A stretch of DNA of 64,000 nucleotides from Puteibacter caeruleilacunae (GTDB lineage Bacteria; Bacteroidota; Bacteroidia; Bacteroidales; Prolixibacteraceae). The first letter of the stretch is position 1, and each line of letters starts with the position of its first letter. The stretch is taken from assembly GCA_005217565.1 (NCBI GenBank), contig SJCO01000019.1, positions 1,165 through 65,164 of the forward strand. The letters are read 5' to 3'. Under the pieces are notes generated by a model. The model was not told where the DNA came from. It did no database searches and worked only from the letters and a program-made list of their open reading frames with translations. Below are positions 45,853 through 55,532 of the stretch, in pieces. The position numbers and the translations under genes are program-made.

Positions 45853-48483
45853 ATGAGATTATCCGTTAAAATTAACCTGGTAGTAATTGTTTTGGTTTTT
45901 ATTATCGTGAGTTGTGTGAGCAATTCTGGTAAGGAAATCTCAAACTTAAAGTATGTAGATACACGCGTTGGTACAGCTGCTAGTATTGCCGATATCACTG
46001 TTACAGAGGTGGAAGAACCAATGGGGTATGTCTCGCCAATTGTGGGGTATCCTTCTGCTTTGACTCATTGGACTCCTCAAACGGCTCTGTGGACACAGCG
46101 TATTGTTAATGTGCCTGTGCCTTATTGGTACGACCAGAGCAAAATTCAGGGCTTCAGAGGTACACGTTACCCTAATGGTGCTGTAGTTGGCGATTGGGGT
46201 GCAATGTGTGTGATGCCTATGACTGGGAATGTGGTAGTTGACGCTGATGCTCGAGCTTCGAAATTTAGTCATGATAGCGAGATTGCTAAGCCTCACTATT
46301 ATTCTGTAGAACTAGACGATTATAATATTAAGACTGAATTTACTGCGGCTGCTAAGACTGCTTTTTTTCAGTTTACTTTTCCTGAGTCTACCTCATCATC
46401 GGTATTGATTGATGGTGTGTATGTGCCGGGTAATTATAAGGTTATCCCTGAACGAAATGAAATAGAAGGCTTTTCGGTGATTGCCGGTCATTTTAGAAAT
46501 CACTTTGTAGCTAAGTTTGATAAGCCTTTTAAAGTATATGGTGTTGATCTGTTGCCTAAGGTTGTTGATGCAGCGTTGGTGCCTGATGGTTTTAAGGCTG
46601 AGTATTATAACAACGATAAATTTCAAGGCAATCCTGATGTGGTAACATCTTATTCGAAATTAAACTACGATTGGTTGAAGGAGCCTGCTGAGGGTGTTGC
46701 GGCTGATTTCTTTTCAGTGAGATATTCGGGAACGTTTATTCCCAGACATTCAGGAGAGCATACATTTGAACTGACCACGAAGGATGGTACGCGTATGTAT
46801 ATCGATGATAAAATGGTGATCGATGAATGGAAGTATAGAGCAACCGGAACGAATGTGCATAAGATCAACCTTACAAAGGGCGAGAAATATAAAATACGCA
46901 TTGAGTATTATGATGGATCGAGCACGACAGAGATGCATTTGAGATGTTCTGAACCTGTAAAACCTAATCCTGAGTTGGGGAATAAAATGGCCCTTAAAGG
47001 TGCTGATGGAAATGCGGTTTATGTAACGTTTGCCACCCAAGATCAGGAGAAGGTGACGATGAAAGTTGCGACTTCGTTGATTGACATCGATCAGGCAAGA
47101 GCGAATATGGAAGAGGAGTTCCCTGATTTCGACTTTGAACAGGCAGTGGCAAAAAGTGCAGGTGTTTGGGATGATGAGTTGAATAAGATTCTGGTAGAAG
47201 GAACTGAAGATGATAAGGCTATTTTTTATACGGCATTGACCAAGTGTTTTGTGAATCCACGTAACTTAAATGAAGGTGGCAGGTATTTCAGTCCGTTTGA
47301 TTATAAGGTGCATGAGGGGGAAATGTATACCGACTTATCTATCTGGGATACTTTCCGTTCGTTGCATCCGCTTTGGGTGATATTAAAACCTCAGGAAACG
47401 ACTGATATCATCAATGGTATGTTGAGTGCTTATAAAGAAGGTGGATGGATCCCTAAGTGGCCTAATCCATGGTATAGAAGTATTATGATGGGTACGCATG
47501 CCGATGCTGTTATTGCTGATGCTTATGTGAAAGGTATCAGAGGTTTTGATACTGATGTGGCTTTTGAGGCGATGCTGAAGAATGCTACGAAGAAAGGTGA
47601 TAGAGGTTTTTCGGGGAGAGTTGGTATTGAGTATTTTAATAAAATAGGCTATGTGCCAGCTGATGTTTTTGGTTTCTACGGTGAGCCTGTAGCTCGAACA
47701 TTGGAGTTTTCTTACGACGACTATTGTATTGCTCAAATGGCTAAGGCATTGGGTAAGGATGATTACTACGATGAGTTTATGGAGCGCTCGAAGCGTTACG
47801 TTAATGTGCTGGACGAGGAAACTGGTTTAGTGCGTGGTAAAAAGGTAAATGGGGAATGGTTGCCTCCGTATGACAAGAGTATTAGTGTTTGGGCTCAGGG
47901 AACAGATCACGATACGGAAGCTTATTATAAGAATCATACCTTGTTGGTGCCTCACGATGTAGAAGGTTTGGCTGACTTTATGGGGGGGAGTGAAAAGCTT
48001 GAAGCGTATCTTGATGATTTCTTTGCTAAGGACTTGTATTACGTGGGCGATGAGTTTTCAATGCATGCACCATATATGTACAACTTTATTGGAACACCAT
48101 GGAAAACGCAAAAGGTGGTTCGCGATATGTTGGCAAAGTATTTCTTCAATCATGTAGGTGGTCTTCCTGGAAATGACGACTGCGGTCAGGTTTCTTCGTG
48201 GTATGTATTTGGTGCCATGGGATTTTATCCAGCGTGTCCTGGTGATCCAATTTACCAACTGTGCAGTCCGGTATTGAATAAAGTAGCAATTAATGTTGGT
48301 GAAGGCAAAACGTTCACCGTGATTGCCAATAACAACTCAAAAGAGAACATGTATATTCAGTCGGCTACCCTAAATGGTAAGCCTTATAGTCATAGTTGGT
48401 TGCATCATGATGATTTGATGAAGGGTGGAGAGCTGGTTTTTGAAATGGGACCAGAGCCAAACAAAGAGTGGGGAGTTAACTAG
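45853..48483 (+). CDS. GH92 family alpha-mannosidase with inserted PA14 domain
   Basis: An 876-residue secreted enzyme. A lipoprotein-type signal ends 'FIIVSC' (Cys17). The GH92 N-terminal sandwich is split by a PA14 domain at about residues 247-365 ('FKAEYYNNDKFQGNPDV', 'GEHTFELTTKDGTRMYIDD'). The helical barrel carries the family signature 'LPGNDDCGQVSSWYVFGAM' (Gly773-Gln779 and on), with the general-base aspartates in NDD. GH92 enzymes are Ca-dependent exo-alpha-mannosidases acting on N-glycans or mannans. PA14 insertion here is unusual and may bind glycan. A hairpin follows the stop. It is upstream of a sulfatase gene. Confidence 0.92.
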   Translation: MRLSVKINLVVIVLVFIIVSCVSNSGKEISNLKYVDTRVGTAASIADITVTEVEEPMGYVSPIVGYPSALTHWTPQTALWTQRIVNVPVPYWYDQSKIQGFRGTRYPNGAVVGDWGAMCVMPMTGNVVVDADARASKFSHDSEIAKPHYYSVELDDYNIKTEFTAAAKTAFFQFTFPESTSSSVLIDGVYVPGNYKVIPERNEIEGFSVIAGHFRNHFVAKFDKPFKVYGVDLLPKVVDAALVPDGFKAEYYNNDKFQGNPDVVTSYSKLNYDWLKEPAEGVAADFFSVRYSGTFIPRHSGEHTFELTTKDGTRMYIDDKMVIDEWKYRATGTNVHKINLTKGEKYKIRIEYYDGSSTTEMHLRCSEPVKPNPELGNKMALKGADGNAVYVTFATQDQEKVTMKVATSLIDIDQARANMEEEFPDFDFEQAVAKSAGVWDDELNKILVEGTEDDKAIFYTALTKCFVNPRNLNEGGRYFSPFDYKVHEGEMYTDLSIWDTFRSLHPLWVILKPQETTDIINGMLSAYKEGGWIPKWPNPWYRSIMMGTHADAVIADAYVKGIRGFDTDVAFEAMLKNATKKGDRGFSGRVGIEYFNKIGYVPADVFGFYGEPVARTLEFSYDDYCIAQMAKALGKDDYYDEFMERSKRYVNVLDEETGLVRGKKVNGEWLPPYDKSISVWAQGTDHDTEAYYKNHTLLVPHDVEGLADFMGGSEKLEAYLDDFFAKDLYYVGDEFSMHAPYMYNFIGTPWKTQKVVRDMLAKYFFNHVGGLPGNDDCGQVSSWYVFGAMGFYPACPGDPIYQLCSPVLNKVAINVGEGKTFTVIANNNSKENMYIQSATLNGKPYSHSWLHHDDLMKGGELVFEMGPEPNKEWGVN

Positions 48484-48509
48484 ATAATCTTATTCAATAT
48501 TGTTTTAAC

Positions 48510-48556
48510 ATCCACTATAGATGCCTGTTATTGTGGTGTCTAGAGTGGATTTTCTT
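48510..48556 (+). terminator. Terminator after the GH92 gene
   Basis: An imperfect stem of about 16 bp begins ATCCAC at 48510 and closes with GTGGAT at 48545-48550; a T-rich tail follows. A GGTG/TGCC inner step has mismatches. Confidence 0.6.
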
Positions 48557-48568
48557 TGTGGTGGATAT

Positions 48569-48630
48569 ATGTTCACATAGGGGGCAAATGTTCAAAATCG
48601 ATTTTTTTTTGATTCCTACTAACTTTAGTA
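48569..48630. promoter_or_regulatory. Possible operator region before the sulfatase gene
   Basis: ATGTTCA occurs at 48569-48575 and 48588-48594 (19-bp period). A 14-bp palindrome (TACTAACTTTAGTA) lies at 48617-48630. It is about 170-230 bp before the sulfatase ATG. Regulation is a guess; no -7 element was found nearby. Confidence 0.3.
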
Positions 48631-48798
48631 ATACACCTTCGCCTACCATTTATTCTTTGTCTCATATTTTCTTCAATAAGTTTGTTTTCGAGAGTAAATG
48701 ATCTTGAATCGTGATGCTGTCAATCGGTGTTTCTAAAGTAGATTACTGTATCACGAAAACTAATTTGAATAACATACACTAACTATAAAGAAGAAATT

Positions 48799-50340
48799 AT
48801 GAGTAAGCTAAAGACCTTATGCCTTTGTGGGTGTTTTATTGGAGGTACAATGGCTGTTGGGAATAAAGTTTCTGCGGCTGGAAAGAACAACAAAAATACC
48901 GGAGAAAAGCCTAATATTATTTTTCTATTGACCGACGATCAGCGATGGGATTGCTTCGGTTTTACGAATCCGGAGGTGAAGACTCCTAACTGTGATCGCA
49001 TGGCCAGGGAGGGGGTAGTGTTTAGCAATGCACATCATGCAGTGCCGATTTGCCAGCCAAGTAGGGCATCTATTCAACTGGGGCGTTATGTGGGATCGCA
49101 CATGTGTTCTTTTTCAAAACCTACTGATTATACAATTTCAGAGAAGGAATATGAAAATAGTTATCCGGCGATACTTCACGATGCGGGTTACTTTACTGGT
49201 TTTGTAGGGAAGTTCGGATTTCCTGTGGCAAAGGAGAAGGTGACAAATGTCGACTATGTTGATGGCAAGAGGATTACTGATTCGCAAAAATGGAAGATTA
49301 AAGAGTATATGCCTGTGAAATACTTTGATGTGTGGAGTGGTTTTTCCGGACAAGGGAAATACAATATGCATGGCGAGAAAGGGCATCTTACTAAAGTAAA
49401 TGGTGATAAGGCGATTGACTTTATCAAACAGGCAAAGCAGTCGGGTAAACCATTCTGTCTATCGGTTAGCTTCAAGGCTCCTCATGCTCCGTATAATACT
49501 GTTGATCCGCGTTTTAAGAAGTGGTATGAGAATGTTGAAATCTCGAGAAGAGAGAATGATGGGAAAAAGTACCACGACTTGCTACCGGAGGTTGTGAAGA
49601 ATGAATACCGTGGTAGAAATGGCTATAAAACTGATCAGAAATATCAGGCTTTTATTAAGGCGTATTATGGCTTAATTTCGGGTGTTGATGATGTTGTAGG
49701 GCGTATTCGTGAGGAGCTGAAACAACAAGGTCTTGATAAGAATACCATTATTATTTACACCGCTGATAACGGGTATTTCTGTGGCTCGAAAGGTTTATCG
49801 GGTAAGGATCTATTGTACGAGGAATCGATGAGGGCTCCTATTATTGTGTTTAACCCTATGTTGGAGGATGCTCAGCGAGGTAAAACCATCGATGAGTTGA
49901 TTAGTGTGGTTGATTTTGCACCGACTATTCTTGATTTATGTGACATTAAAGCTCCATCTGCTGTTCAGGGAAAGAGCTTTAAATCGATGGTGTATGGTGG
50001 TACCAAAGCGACGAGGGACTTTGTGTTTGCTGAGAATAACTTTGATATGTATAAGCCTTCTACAGAAAATGGGGAATTGAATGAGGCGGAAATAAAAGCG
50101 CTAAAAGCTGAAGGTACTGTGCGTTCGAAGGTGGTCCGCACCAAGGAGTATAAGTATATCCGTTACCATGAAACGCAGCCAATGGTTGAGGAGTTGTGGA
50201 ATATTAAAGCGGATCCTATGGAGATGAAAAACCTTGTAAACGATAAGGCTTATGCTTCGGTACTAAATAAGATGCGCAAACTGTGCGATAAGCAGATTGC
50301 AGAGAATAATAAGCAGGCTTCTCAATATTTAAAAAACTAA
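48799..50340 (+). CDS. Sulfatase, S1 family
   Basis: A 513-residue sulfatase with a signal peptide (MSKLKTLCLCGCFIGG...). The formylglycine motif is C85-Q-P-S-R in 'HAVPICQPSRASIQLGRY', cysteine type. Metal ligands Asp-Asp are in 'IIFLLTDDQRWDCFG' and Asp-Asn in 'IIYTADNGYFCGSKG'. All catalytic parts are present, so it should cleave sulfate esters from carbohydrates after activation by a formylglycine enzyme or anSME encoded elsewhere. The next gene starts three bases after its stop and encodes a protein with an FGE-like domain that lacks the catalytic cysteines. The substrate is not predictable. Confidence 0.93.
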   Translation: MSKLKTLCLCGCFIGGTMAVGNKVSAAGKNNKNTGEKPNIIFLLTDDQRWDCFGFTNPEVKTPNCDRMAREGVVFSNAHHAVPICQPSRASIQLGRYVGSHMCSFSKPTDYTISEKEYENSYPAILHDAGYFTGFVGKFGFPVAKEKVTNVDYVDGKRITDSQKWKIKEYMPVKYFDVWSGFSGQGKYNMHGEKGHLTKVNGDKAIDFIKQAKQSGKPFCLSVSFKAPHAPYNTVDPRFKKWYENVEISRRENDGKKYHDLLPEVVKNEYRGRNGYKTDQKYQAFIKAYYGLISGVDDVVGRIREELKQQGLDKNTIIIYTADNGYFCGSKGLSGKDLLYEESMRAPIIVFNPMLEDAQRGKTIDELISVVDFAPTILDLCDIKAPSAVQGKSFKSMVYGGTKATRDFVFAENNFDMYKPSTENGELNEAEIKALKAEGTVRSKVVRTKEYKYIRYHETQPMVEELWNIKADPMEMKNLVNDKAYASVLNKMRKLCDKQIAENNKQASQYLKN

Positions 50341-50343
50341 TCT

Positions 50344-53300
50344 ATGAGTACTTCGATTATGCGGTTTCGGGGGGCGCTATTATTTTGCATGGTTTGGTGC
50401 TGTAGTGTGGCAGATGTTGCTGCTCAGGCCAACTTTTATAAGAAGAAGGCTAGCTTTGAAGAAACACTTATTTCCTCATTTGAACGAATTAATGAGTTTG
50501 AAAGAGAGCATGGGGTGGTTTTCGTGATTAGTGAAAAAGTACCTGCAAAAGGACTACAACGCCTTTCTTTGAAGGTGAAGAATGCGAATGCTGTATTTGT
50601 AGGGAGCATGTACGCTGCAAAGCCTGGAGAATTGTGGGCGGAGAGAGTTAATCCTAAATCTTCGGGTTATAGGATTGTAAATCCTGTTTGGGAAACAAAT
50701 GAGGGAAAACTCAAGCATATGAAGAGTGATCTTCCTTTAATGAATTCTACAACACAACTGGTTAATTTACTGAAGCCTTCAGAAGTAAAGCTTAAGGATG
50801 GCAATAAGACTGTTGCTATAACTCATGGTTTTTCTTGCAGGTATCTTTATGTGTCAGAGGTAAAGTTTGACGTTGATGATGATGCTCAGGGATTTAGTAC
50901 ATTGGTAGGGCCTGAGAATGGTAATGTGTATGCGTTTGCTTATACCGATGGCTTTGCCAATTTTTTGTCGGCATTGAAGGCTGATTTTCCAGTTGAAACA
51001 GAGATCTTCCTGGGAGAGAAGTTTAGGTATTTAAACCGTATTTCAGGCTTTAAGGATGGGAATCAGAAGCTTTGGTGGAAGAGTCAGATTCAGCAGTTAA
51101 TGACTGATTGTAAGAAGCTATCAAATAGTAACACTGCTGAAGCAAGTGTTAAGCTCTTCTATGATTTGCTAAAAAGGAAGGAATACATCGAACGCTATGA
51201 TTTGTTTGATTTTGAAGCGTTGGAATTGGCAATTAAGGATTTGATAAACACCTATAGGAATGAGTATTCAAAGGGTGCTGCTTATCTTCAAAAATTGGCT
51301 GCTATTAGAGCGGATAAGGATAAGATTTTAAAGGGCATAACAGAGGGGAATGAGGATGCATTTGCTCAGCTTGAAGCATTGGAGCAGTTCAGAGCAGAGG
51401 CCTTGCTTGCAAATCCGGCAATCGACTTTGAGAATCTATTGATGATCAAGCGTAAGAAAGTAGTGACTAGCCAAGAGACCATCGGTCACGGTGCGGATCC
51501 TTTTGGTATGGCGTCGAATTTTCAGAGTCTTACAATGGTAAACCGGGATATCTGGGACAATGAGATTGCTTCTTTTTCATTAAAAGATCAGTCAATTAAG
51601 ACGGTATTAAAGCCCAAAGGGAATAAGTTTATCGGATTGTTTGATTTGCATTTTGATAAGGAAAAGATGTTGTTTTCTATGCCTGGGGATAATCTTAGTT
51701 ATCAGGTGTATGAGGCGAATTCTGATGGTACTGGTGTCAGACAGGTTACGCCTGAGGAGGAATATGTTGACAATTACGATGCGTGTTATCTGCCTAATGG
51801 GGATATTGTGTTTTCATCAACCCGCTGTATGCATGGAGTGCCATGTGTAGCAGGAAAAAGTGATGTTGCCAATCTTTGTCGCATGGATCGTGATGGTAAA
51901 AACATTCGCATGTTGTGCTTTGATCAGGATGATGACTGGCATCCAACAATCTTGAATAATGGTAAGGTTATGTATACGCGTTGGGAGTATACTGATACTC
52001 CTCATTTTGTTACGCGTATTTTAATGAATATGAATCCCGACGGTACGAATCAGAAGGAATACTACGGGAGTTCATCCTATTGGCCTAATTCAATCTTTTA
52101 TGCCAAAGCTATTCCAAATCATCCTACAAAAGTGGTTGGTATTGTTTCAGGGCATCATGGAACCCGACGGGCAGGAGAGTTGGTAATCTTTGATCCTGTT
52201 AAAGGTCGCTTTGAGACAGAAGGTGTTGTGCAGCGTATTCCTGGAAGAGGAAAAAAAGTGGAGGCTAAATTTAAGGACCGACTGGTTGAAGGTGTATGGC
52301 CTAAATTTTTAACACCTTATCCGATTAACGACAAGTATTTCCTGGTTGCAATGCAGAAGAATCAATACGATAATTTTGGTATTTACCTGGTGGATGTATT
52401 TGATAATATTGTTCCGATTGTAACTGATAGTGAGTATTCGTTTTTTGAACCTGTACCATTTAAGAAAACAGCTAAACCACCAGTAATTCCTGATAAGGTA
52501 GATCTTAGTCGCAAAGACGCAACGGTCTATATTATGGATATTTATGAGGGGCGTTCTATGAAAAATGTTCCTCGTGGTACGGTGAAGGCTCTTCGATTAT
52601 TTGAACCTAATTATGCGGTACGTAAGTCTGGTGGACATATCAATATTGGTATTGATGGTGCATGGGATGCTAAGAAGATTTTGGGTACTGTGCCTGTCTA
52701 CGAGGATGGATCGGCTCACTTTAAGGTACCTGCTAATACTCCTATTGCAGTGCAACCGTTGGATGAAAAGGGGCAGGCTGTGCAGGTAATGCGTTCATGG
52801 TTTACTGCCATGCCGGGTGAAAAGCTTTCTTGTGTTGGCTGTCATGAGGATCAGAATATGATTCCACAGGCGAAGTTTACAAGGGCTGTACGAGAGAATC
52901 CATCGGAGATTAAGGAGTGGTATGGCCCTGCACGTGGATTTAGGTTTAAAACTGAAGTTCAGCCTGTACTGGATAGGTATTGTGTTGGCTGTCATAAGTC
53001 AGATAATAAGGCGATTCCGGACTTTACCCGTAAAAAAGAGGATAATCCTGAAATAGATAAAAGGAAAGGAAGTACCCGATTTACTCCATCATATGCTAAT
53101 CTTCATAAATATGTTCGAAGACCAGGGAATGAAGGGGATTATCATATTCAGAATCCTTATGAATATCATGCGGGAACCAGTGAGCTGATTCAGTTGCTGC
53201 GAAAGGGGCATCATAATGTTGAATTGGATGAGGAAGCCTGGAGTCGTTTGATTACCTGGATTGACTTGAATGTGCCGGATAAAGGTAGTTGGACCGAGCG

Positions 53301-54342
53301 AAATGCGGTCAATAAAAAGTATGTTGAGCTTAGGGAGAAATACCGCAGAGAGAATGCTAACCTTACTGAGAGTCCTGAGGTGATTACGAAGTGGACAGGT
53401 GAGGTTGAGTTTATCCAACCTAAGGCTGAAAGTGATCGTAGAGCTGAGGCTCCTAAGTTGAAGAACTGGCCATTTTCAAATGAAATAGCTAAGCAGATGC
53501 AAAATAGTTTAGACAATAAGCGTATCAGTTTGAATATTGCTGATGATATTGCTATTGATCTGGTTCATATTCCTGGGGGCGACTTTGTTATGGGAAATAG
53601 CAATGGGGCGAAAGATGAGCAGCCTGTGGCTGAGGTGTCAGTTAAGAAGGCCTTTTATATGTCGACGACTGAAATTACTAATGAAGTATTTCAACTGTTT
53701 AAGGCAGATCATAAGCAAGGGGTAATTAACTATACCAATAAGGATGTTGCGGGACGAGGATATGCTATGGATGGTAAGCGGTTTCCGGTGGTTCGGGTGT
53801 CGTGGGATGAGGCGCTGGCATTTTGCAACTGGCTGTCAGAGAAAACAGGAAAGAAAGTGAGTCTGCCTACCGAAGCTCAATGGGAGTGGGCTTGTAGGGC
53901 TGGTAGCCAATCGGATTTTTACTATGGTGATTCACAAACCGACTTTAGTGGCTATGCTAACCTGGCTGATCAGTCTTTGAAGAAAATGGCGCGTAAGAAT
54001 TCTCCTGAGTGGCATCCTCGTGATGATCGCTTCTCGGATAATGCATTGATTACTTGTGAGGTGAGTTCGTTTAGTCCAAATGTTTGGGGACTGTATGATA
54101 TGCATGGAAATGTTGCTGAGTGGACACGGTCGTGTTATCAGTCGTACCCGTATGCTGATGATAAGAAAGGTGATTTGGGAACTGTGGAGACTTTGGGATC
54201 TTCGGGTGCAGATAGCGCTGTTGTTGTTCGTGGTGGCTCATGGTATGATCGTCCGTATCGTGCCACTTCATCTTATCGACTAGCTTATTTGCCGCATCAA
54301 AAAGTACACAATGTGGGCTTTAGGGTGATTGTTGAAGACTAA
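50344..54342 (+). CDS. Large secreted protein: propeller, two CxxCH motifs and FGE-like domain
   Basis: A 1332-residue exported protein. Signal peptide about 1-28. A beta-rich N-terminal part (30-380) and PD40-like propeller blades (about 400-720, 'LPNGDIVFSSTRC', 'MNPDGTNQKEYYG') precede two haem-binding-type motifs, C830VGCH and C880VGCH, in an HzsA-like region. The C-terminal domain from about 1070 resembles formylglycine-generating enzyme/SUMF1 ('VHIPGGDFVMG', 'LPTEAQWEWACRAG', 'DMHGNVAEWTRS', 'NVGFRV'). The FGE active-site cysteines are absent; 'YRATSSYRLAYL' stands in their place. It lies three bases after the sulfatase gene, so is translated with it. Confidence 0.8.
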   Translation: MSTSIMRFRGALLFCMVWCCSVADVAAQANFYKKKASFEETLISSFERINEFEREHGVVFVISEKVPAKGLQRLSLKVKNANAVFVGSMYAAKPGELWAERVNPKSSGYRIVNPVWETNEGKLKHMKSDLPLMNSTTQLVNLLKPSEVKLKDGNKTVAITHGFSCRYLYVSEVKFDVDDDAQGFSTLVGPENGNVYAFAYTDGFANFLSALKADFPVETEIFLGEKFRYLNRISGFKDGNQKLWWKSQIQQLMTDCKKLSNSNTAEASVKLFYDLLKRKEYIERYDLFDFEALELAIKDLINTYRNEYSKGAAYLQKLAAIRADKDKILKGITEGNEDAFAQLEALEQFRAEALLANPAIDFENLLMIKRKKVVTSQETIGHGADPFGMASNFQSLTMVNRDIWDNEIASFSLKDQSIKTVLKPKGNKFIGLFDLHFDKEKMLFSMPGDNLSYQVYEANSDGTGVRQVTPEEEYVDNYDACYLPNGDIVFSSTRCMHGVPCVAGKSDVANLCRMDRDGKNIRMLCFDQDDDWHPTILNNGKVMYTRWEYTDTPHFVTRILMNMNPDGTNQKEYYGSSSYWPNSIFYAKAIPNHPTKVVGIVSGHHGTRRAGELVIFDPVKGRFETEGVVQRIPGRGKKVEAKFKDRLVEGVWPKFLTPYPINDKYFLVAMQKNQYDNFGIYLVDVFDNIVPIVTDSEYSFFEPVPFKKTAKPPVIPDKVDLSRKDATVYIMDIYEGRSMKNVPRGTVKALRLFEPNYAVRKSGGHINIGIDGAWDAKKILGTVPVYEDGSAHFKVPANTPIAVQPLDEKGQAVQVMRSWFTAMPGEKLSCVGCHEDQNMIPQAKFTRAVRENPSEIKEWYGPARGFRFKTEVQPVLDRYCVGCHKSDNKAIPDFTRKKEDNPEIDKRKGSTRFTPSYANLHKYVRRPGNEGDYHIQNPYEYHAGTSELIQLLRKGHHNVELDEEAWSRLITWIDLNVPDKGSWTERNAVNKKYVELREKYRRENANLTESPEVITKWTGEVEFIQPKAESDRRAEAPKLKNWPFSNEIAKQMQNSLDNKRISLNIADDIAIDLVHIPGGDFVMGNSNGAKDEQPVAEVSVKKAFYMSTTEITNEVFQLFKADHKQGVINYTNKDVAGRGYAMDGKRFPVVRVSWDEALAFCNWLSEKTGKKVSLPTEAQWEWACRAGSQSDFYYGDSQTDFSGYANLADQSLKKMARKNSPEWHPRDDRFSDNALITCEVSSFSPNVWGLYDMHGNVAEWTRSCYQSYPYADDKKGDLGTVETLGSSGADSAVVVRGGSWYDRPYRATSSYRLAYLPHQKVHNVGFRVIVED

Positions 54343-54351
54343 TAAAAGAGA

Positions 54352-54392
54352 AATCCCATATGATCTAGCAATTAATCATATGGGATTTTTTT
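54352..54392. terminator. Bidirectional intrinsic terminator
   Basis: A 13-bp perfect stem (AATCCCATATGAT at 54352-54364 and complement at 54375-54387) is followed by a T tract to 54392, with A-rich sequence on the other side. It sits between the giant FGE-like gene and the convergent ThuA gene and serves both. Confidence 0.85.
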
Positions 54393-54395
54393 GTT

Positions 54396-55316
54396 TTATT
54401 TTTCTGAAGAAGAATCGATATCTACCAACTCTATTTTATCTTTTGAGGGGAAGTTATCAGGGATTTGATAGGTTGTTTTTCCTGTAGCTAACCATTCAGT
54501 GGCACGAATCAAGATTGTTTGAAATCCTACACATCGATAGGTTACAGGGTACGAATCACCTTTCCAAAGGTGTCCCATAGATGAATTATACACCCTTCCT
54601 TTACCATAAGAAATCACCCATTCAACCGGCCAGTTAATGTTTGTTTTTTCGTCTTTGGCATACGAAAGAACAGTCAGGTTTTTAGCCGGACCTCGGGCAA
54701 ACTTATAGAGTTCCATATCTGGTGTTTTCCACTCCTTTGGGAATCCTTTGTTGATGGGGTGATTGTTCAGGATATATATAATCTCATCATTGCGTGGGCC
54801 GTGATAGGTAGACCTTCCTTCGCCTACAGGAACCTTAACAATTTCCCTATCGTTACTCACCTGTAATGCAATTCCTTCATCTTTCGACCGCCAGCCTAAT
54901 CCGATCATCATATTGTATTCTTCCCATGTAGGAAATGCATTGTTGGCGGAGTGAAGGATAAATAAACCACCACCTTTTCGCAGGTATTTCTCTAAATCTT
55001 TCTGCACTTCTGTTGGCCATTTTATCTCTTTATTGCCAATATTATTGGTGTTTTGAATGACTACATCGTAGGCCTTAAAATTCGGACGCCAGGCCTCCCA
55101 ACGCGTGTCTCCAGGTTCAGAAGGACTGGTTGAAATATCAACATGGAATAGATTGCTTTCTTCCAGAATTGACTTTACTACTAAAGACGTTTGCTTCCAA
55201 TCATGATTGCTAAACCCGTCTACAATCAATACATTCAACTTATCGGATTGGGATTGGGCCGACACGCTATATCCCCAAAAGAGTAGCATTAGTGACTTAA
55301 GAAATAATTTTACCAT
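54396..55316 (-). CDS. ThuA domain protein, secreted
   Basis: A 306-residue protein with signal peptide 1-20 (MVKLFLKSLMLLFWGYSVSA). One ThuA/glutamine-amidotransferase-like domain: 'LNVLIVDGFSNHDWKQTS', 'YDVVIQNTNNIGNKEIKWP', 'GGGLFILHSANNAFPTW', 'GPRNDEIIYILNNHPINKGFP'. ThuA domains are linked to sugar metabolism (trehalose, glucosides) but their activity is still unclear. It is on the minus strand, downstream of the GH116 gene by about 220 bp. A plus-strand terminator-like hairpin lies between them. Confidence 0.88.
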   Translation of the reverse strand: MVKLFLKSLMLLFWGYSVSAQSQSDKLNVLIVDGFSNHDWKQTSLVVKSILEESNLFHVDISTSPSEPGDTRWEAWRPNFKAYDVVIQNTNNIGNKEIKWPTEVQKDLEKYLRKGGGLFILHSANNAFPTWEEYNMMIGLGWRSKDEGIALQVSNDREIVKVPVGEGRSTYHGPRNDEIIYILNNHPINKGFPKEWKTPDMELYKFARGPAKNLTVLSYAKDEKTNINWPVEWVISYGKGRVYNSSMGHLWKGDSYPVTYRCVGFQTILIRATEWLATGKTTYQIPDNFPSKDKIELVDIDSSSEK

Positions 55317-55470
55317 GCTGATTAAGTTTTTGAGTCTGTTTATTAATCATTAATTACAACGGCTGAAATATGGCACATATACTTCCGATGTTCGCACAGA
55401 ATAAAGATAAAAAATAAGTTTGATGATAATGATACAAAAAGCTATGTGATGGTAAGTTGGGAATTTATAG

Positions 55471-55506
55471 TCCAGCCCTCTATATTGCCAGAGGGCTGGA
55501 TTTTTT
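55471..55506 (+). terminator. Plus-strand intrinsic terminator without a known plus-strand gene
   Basis: A perfect 10-bp stem (TCCAGCCCTC and complement) at 55471-55480 and 55491-55500, with T6 at 55501-55506. On the minus strand, where both neighbours are coded, the stem has no U-tract. Either an unannotated plus-strand RNA ends here, or the stem acts in minus-strand RNA stability. Confidence 0.6.
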
Positions 55507-55532
55507 ATGTTTTTGAGAGTTTTAAGGGGGGC

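Noticed and set aside
53563-54342. FGE-like domain as the maturation enzyme for the neighbouring sulfatase
   Set aside because: Both catalytic cysteine positions are replaced by other residues, so a formylglycine-generating role is not supported.
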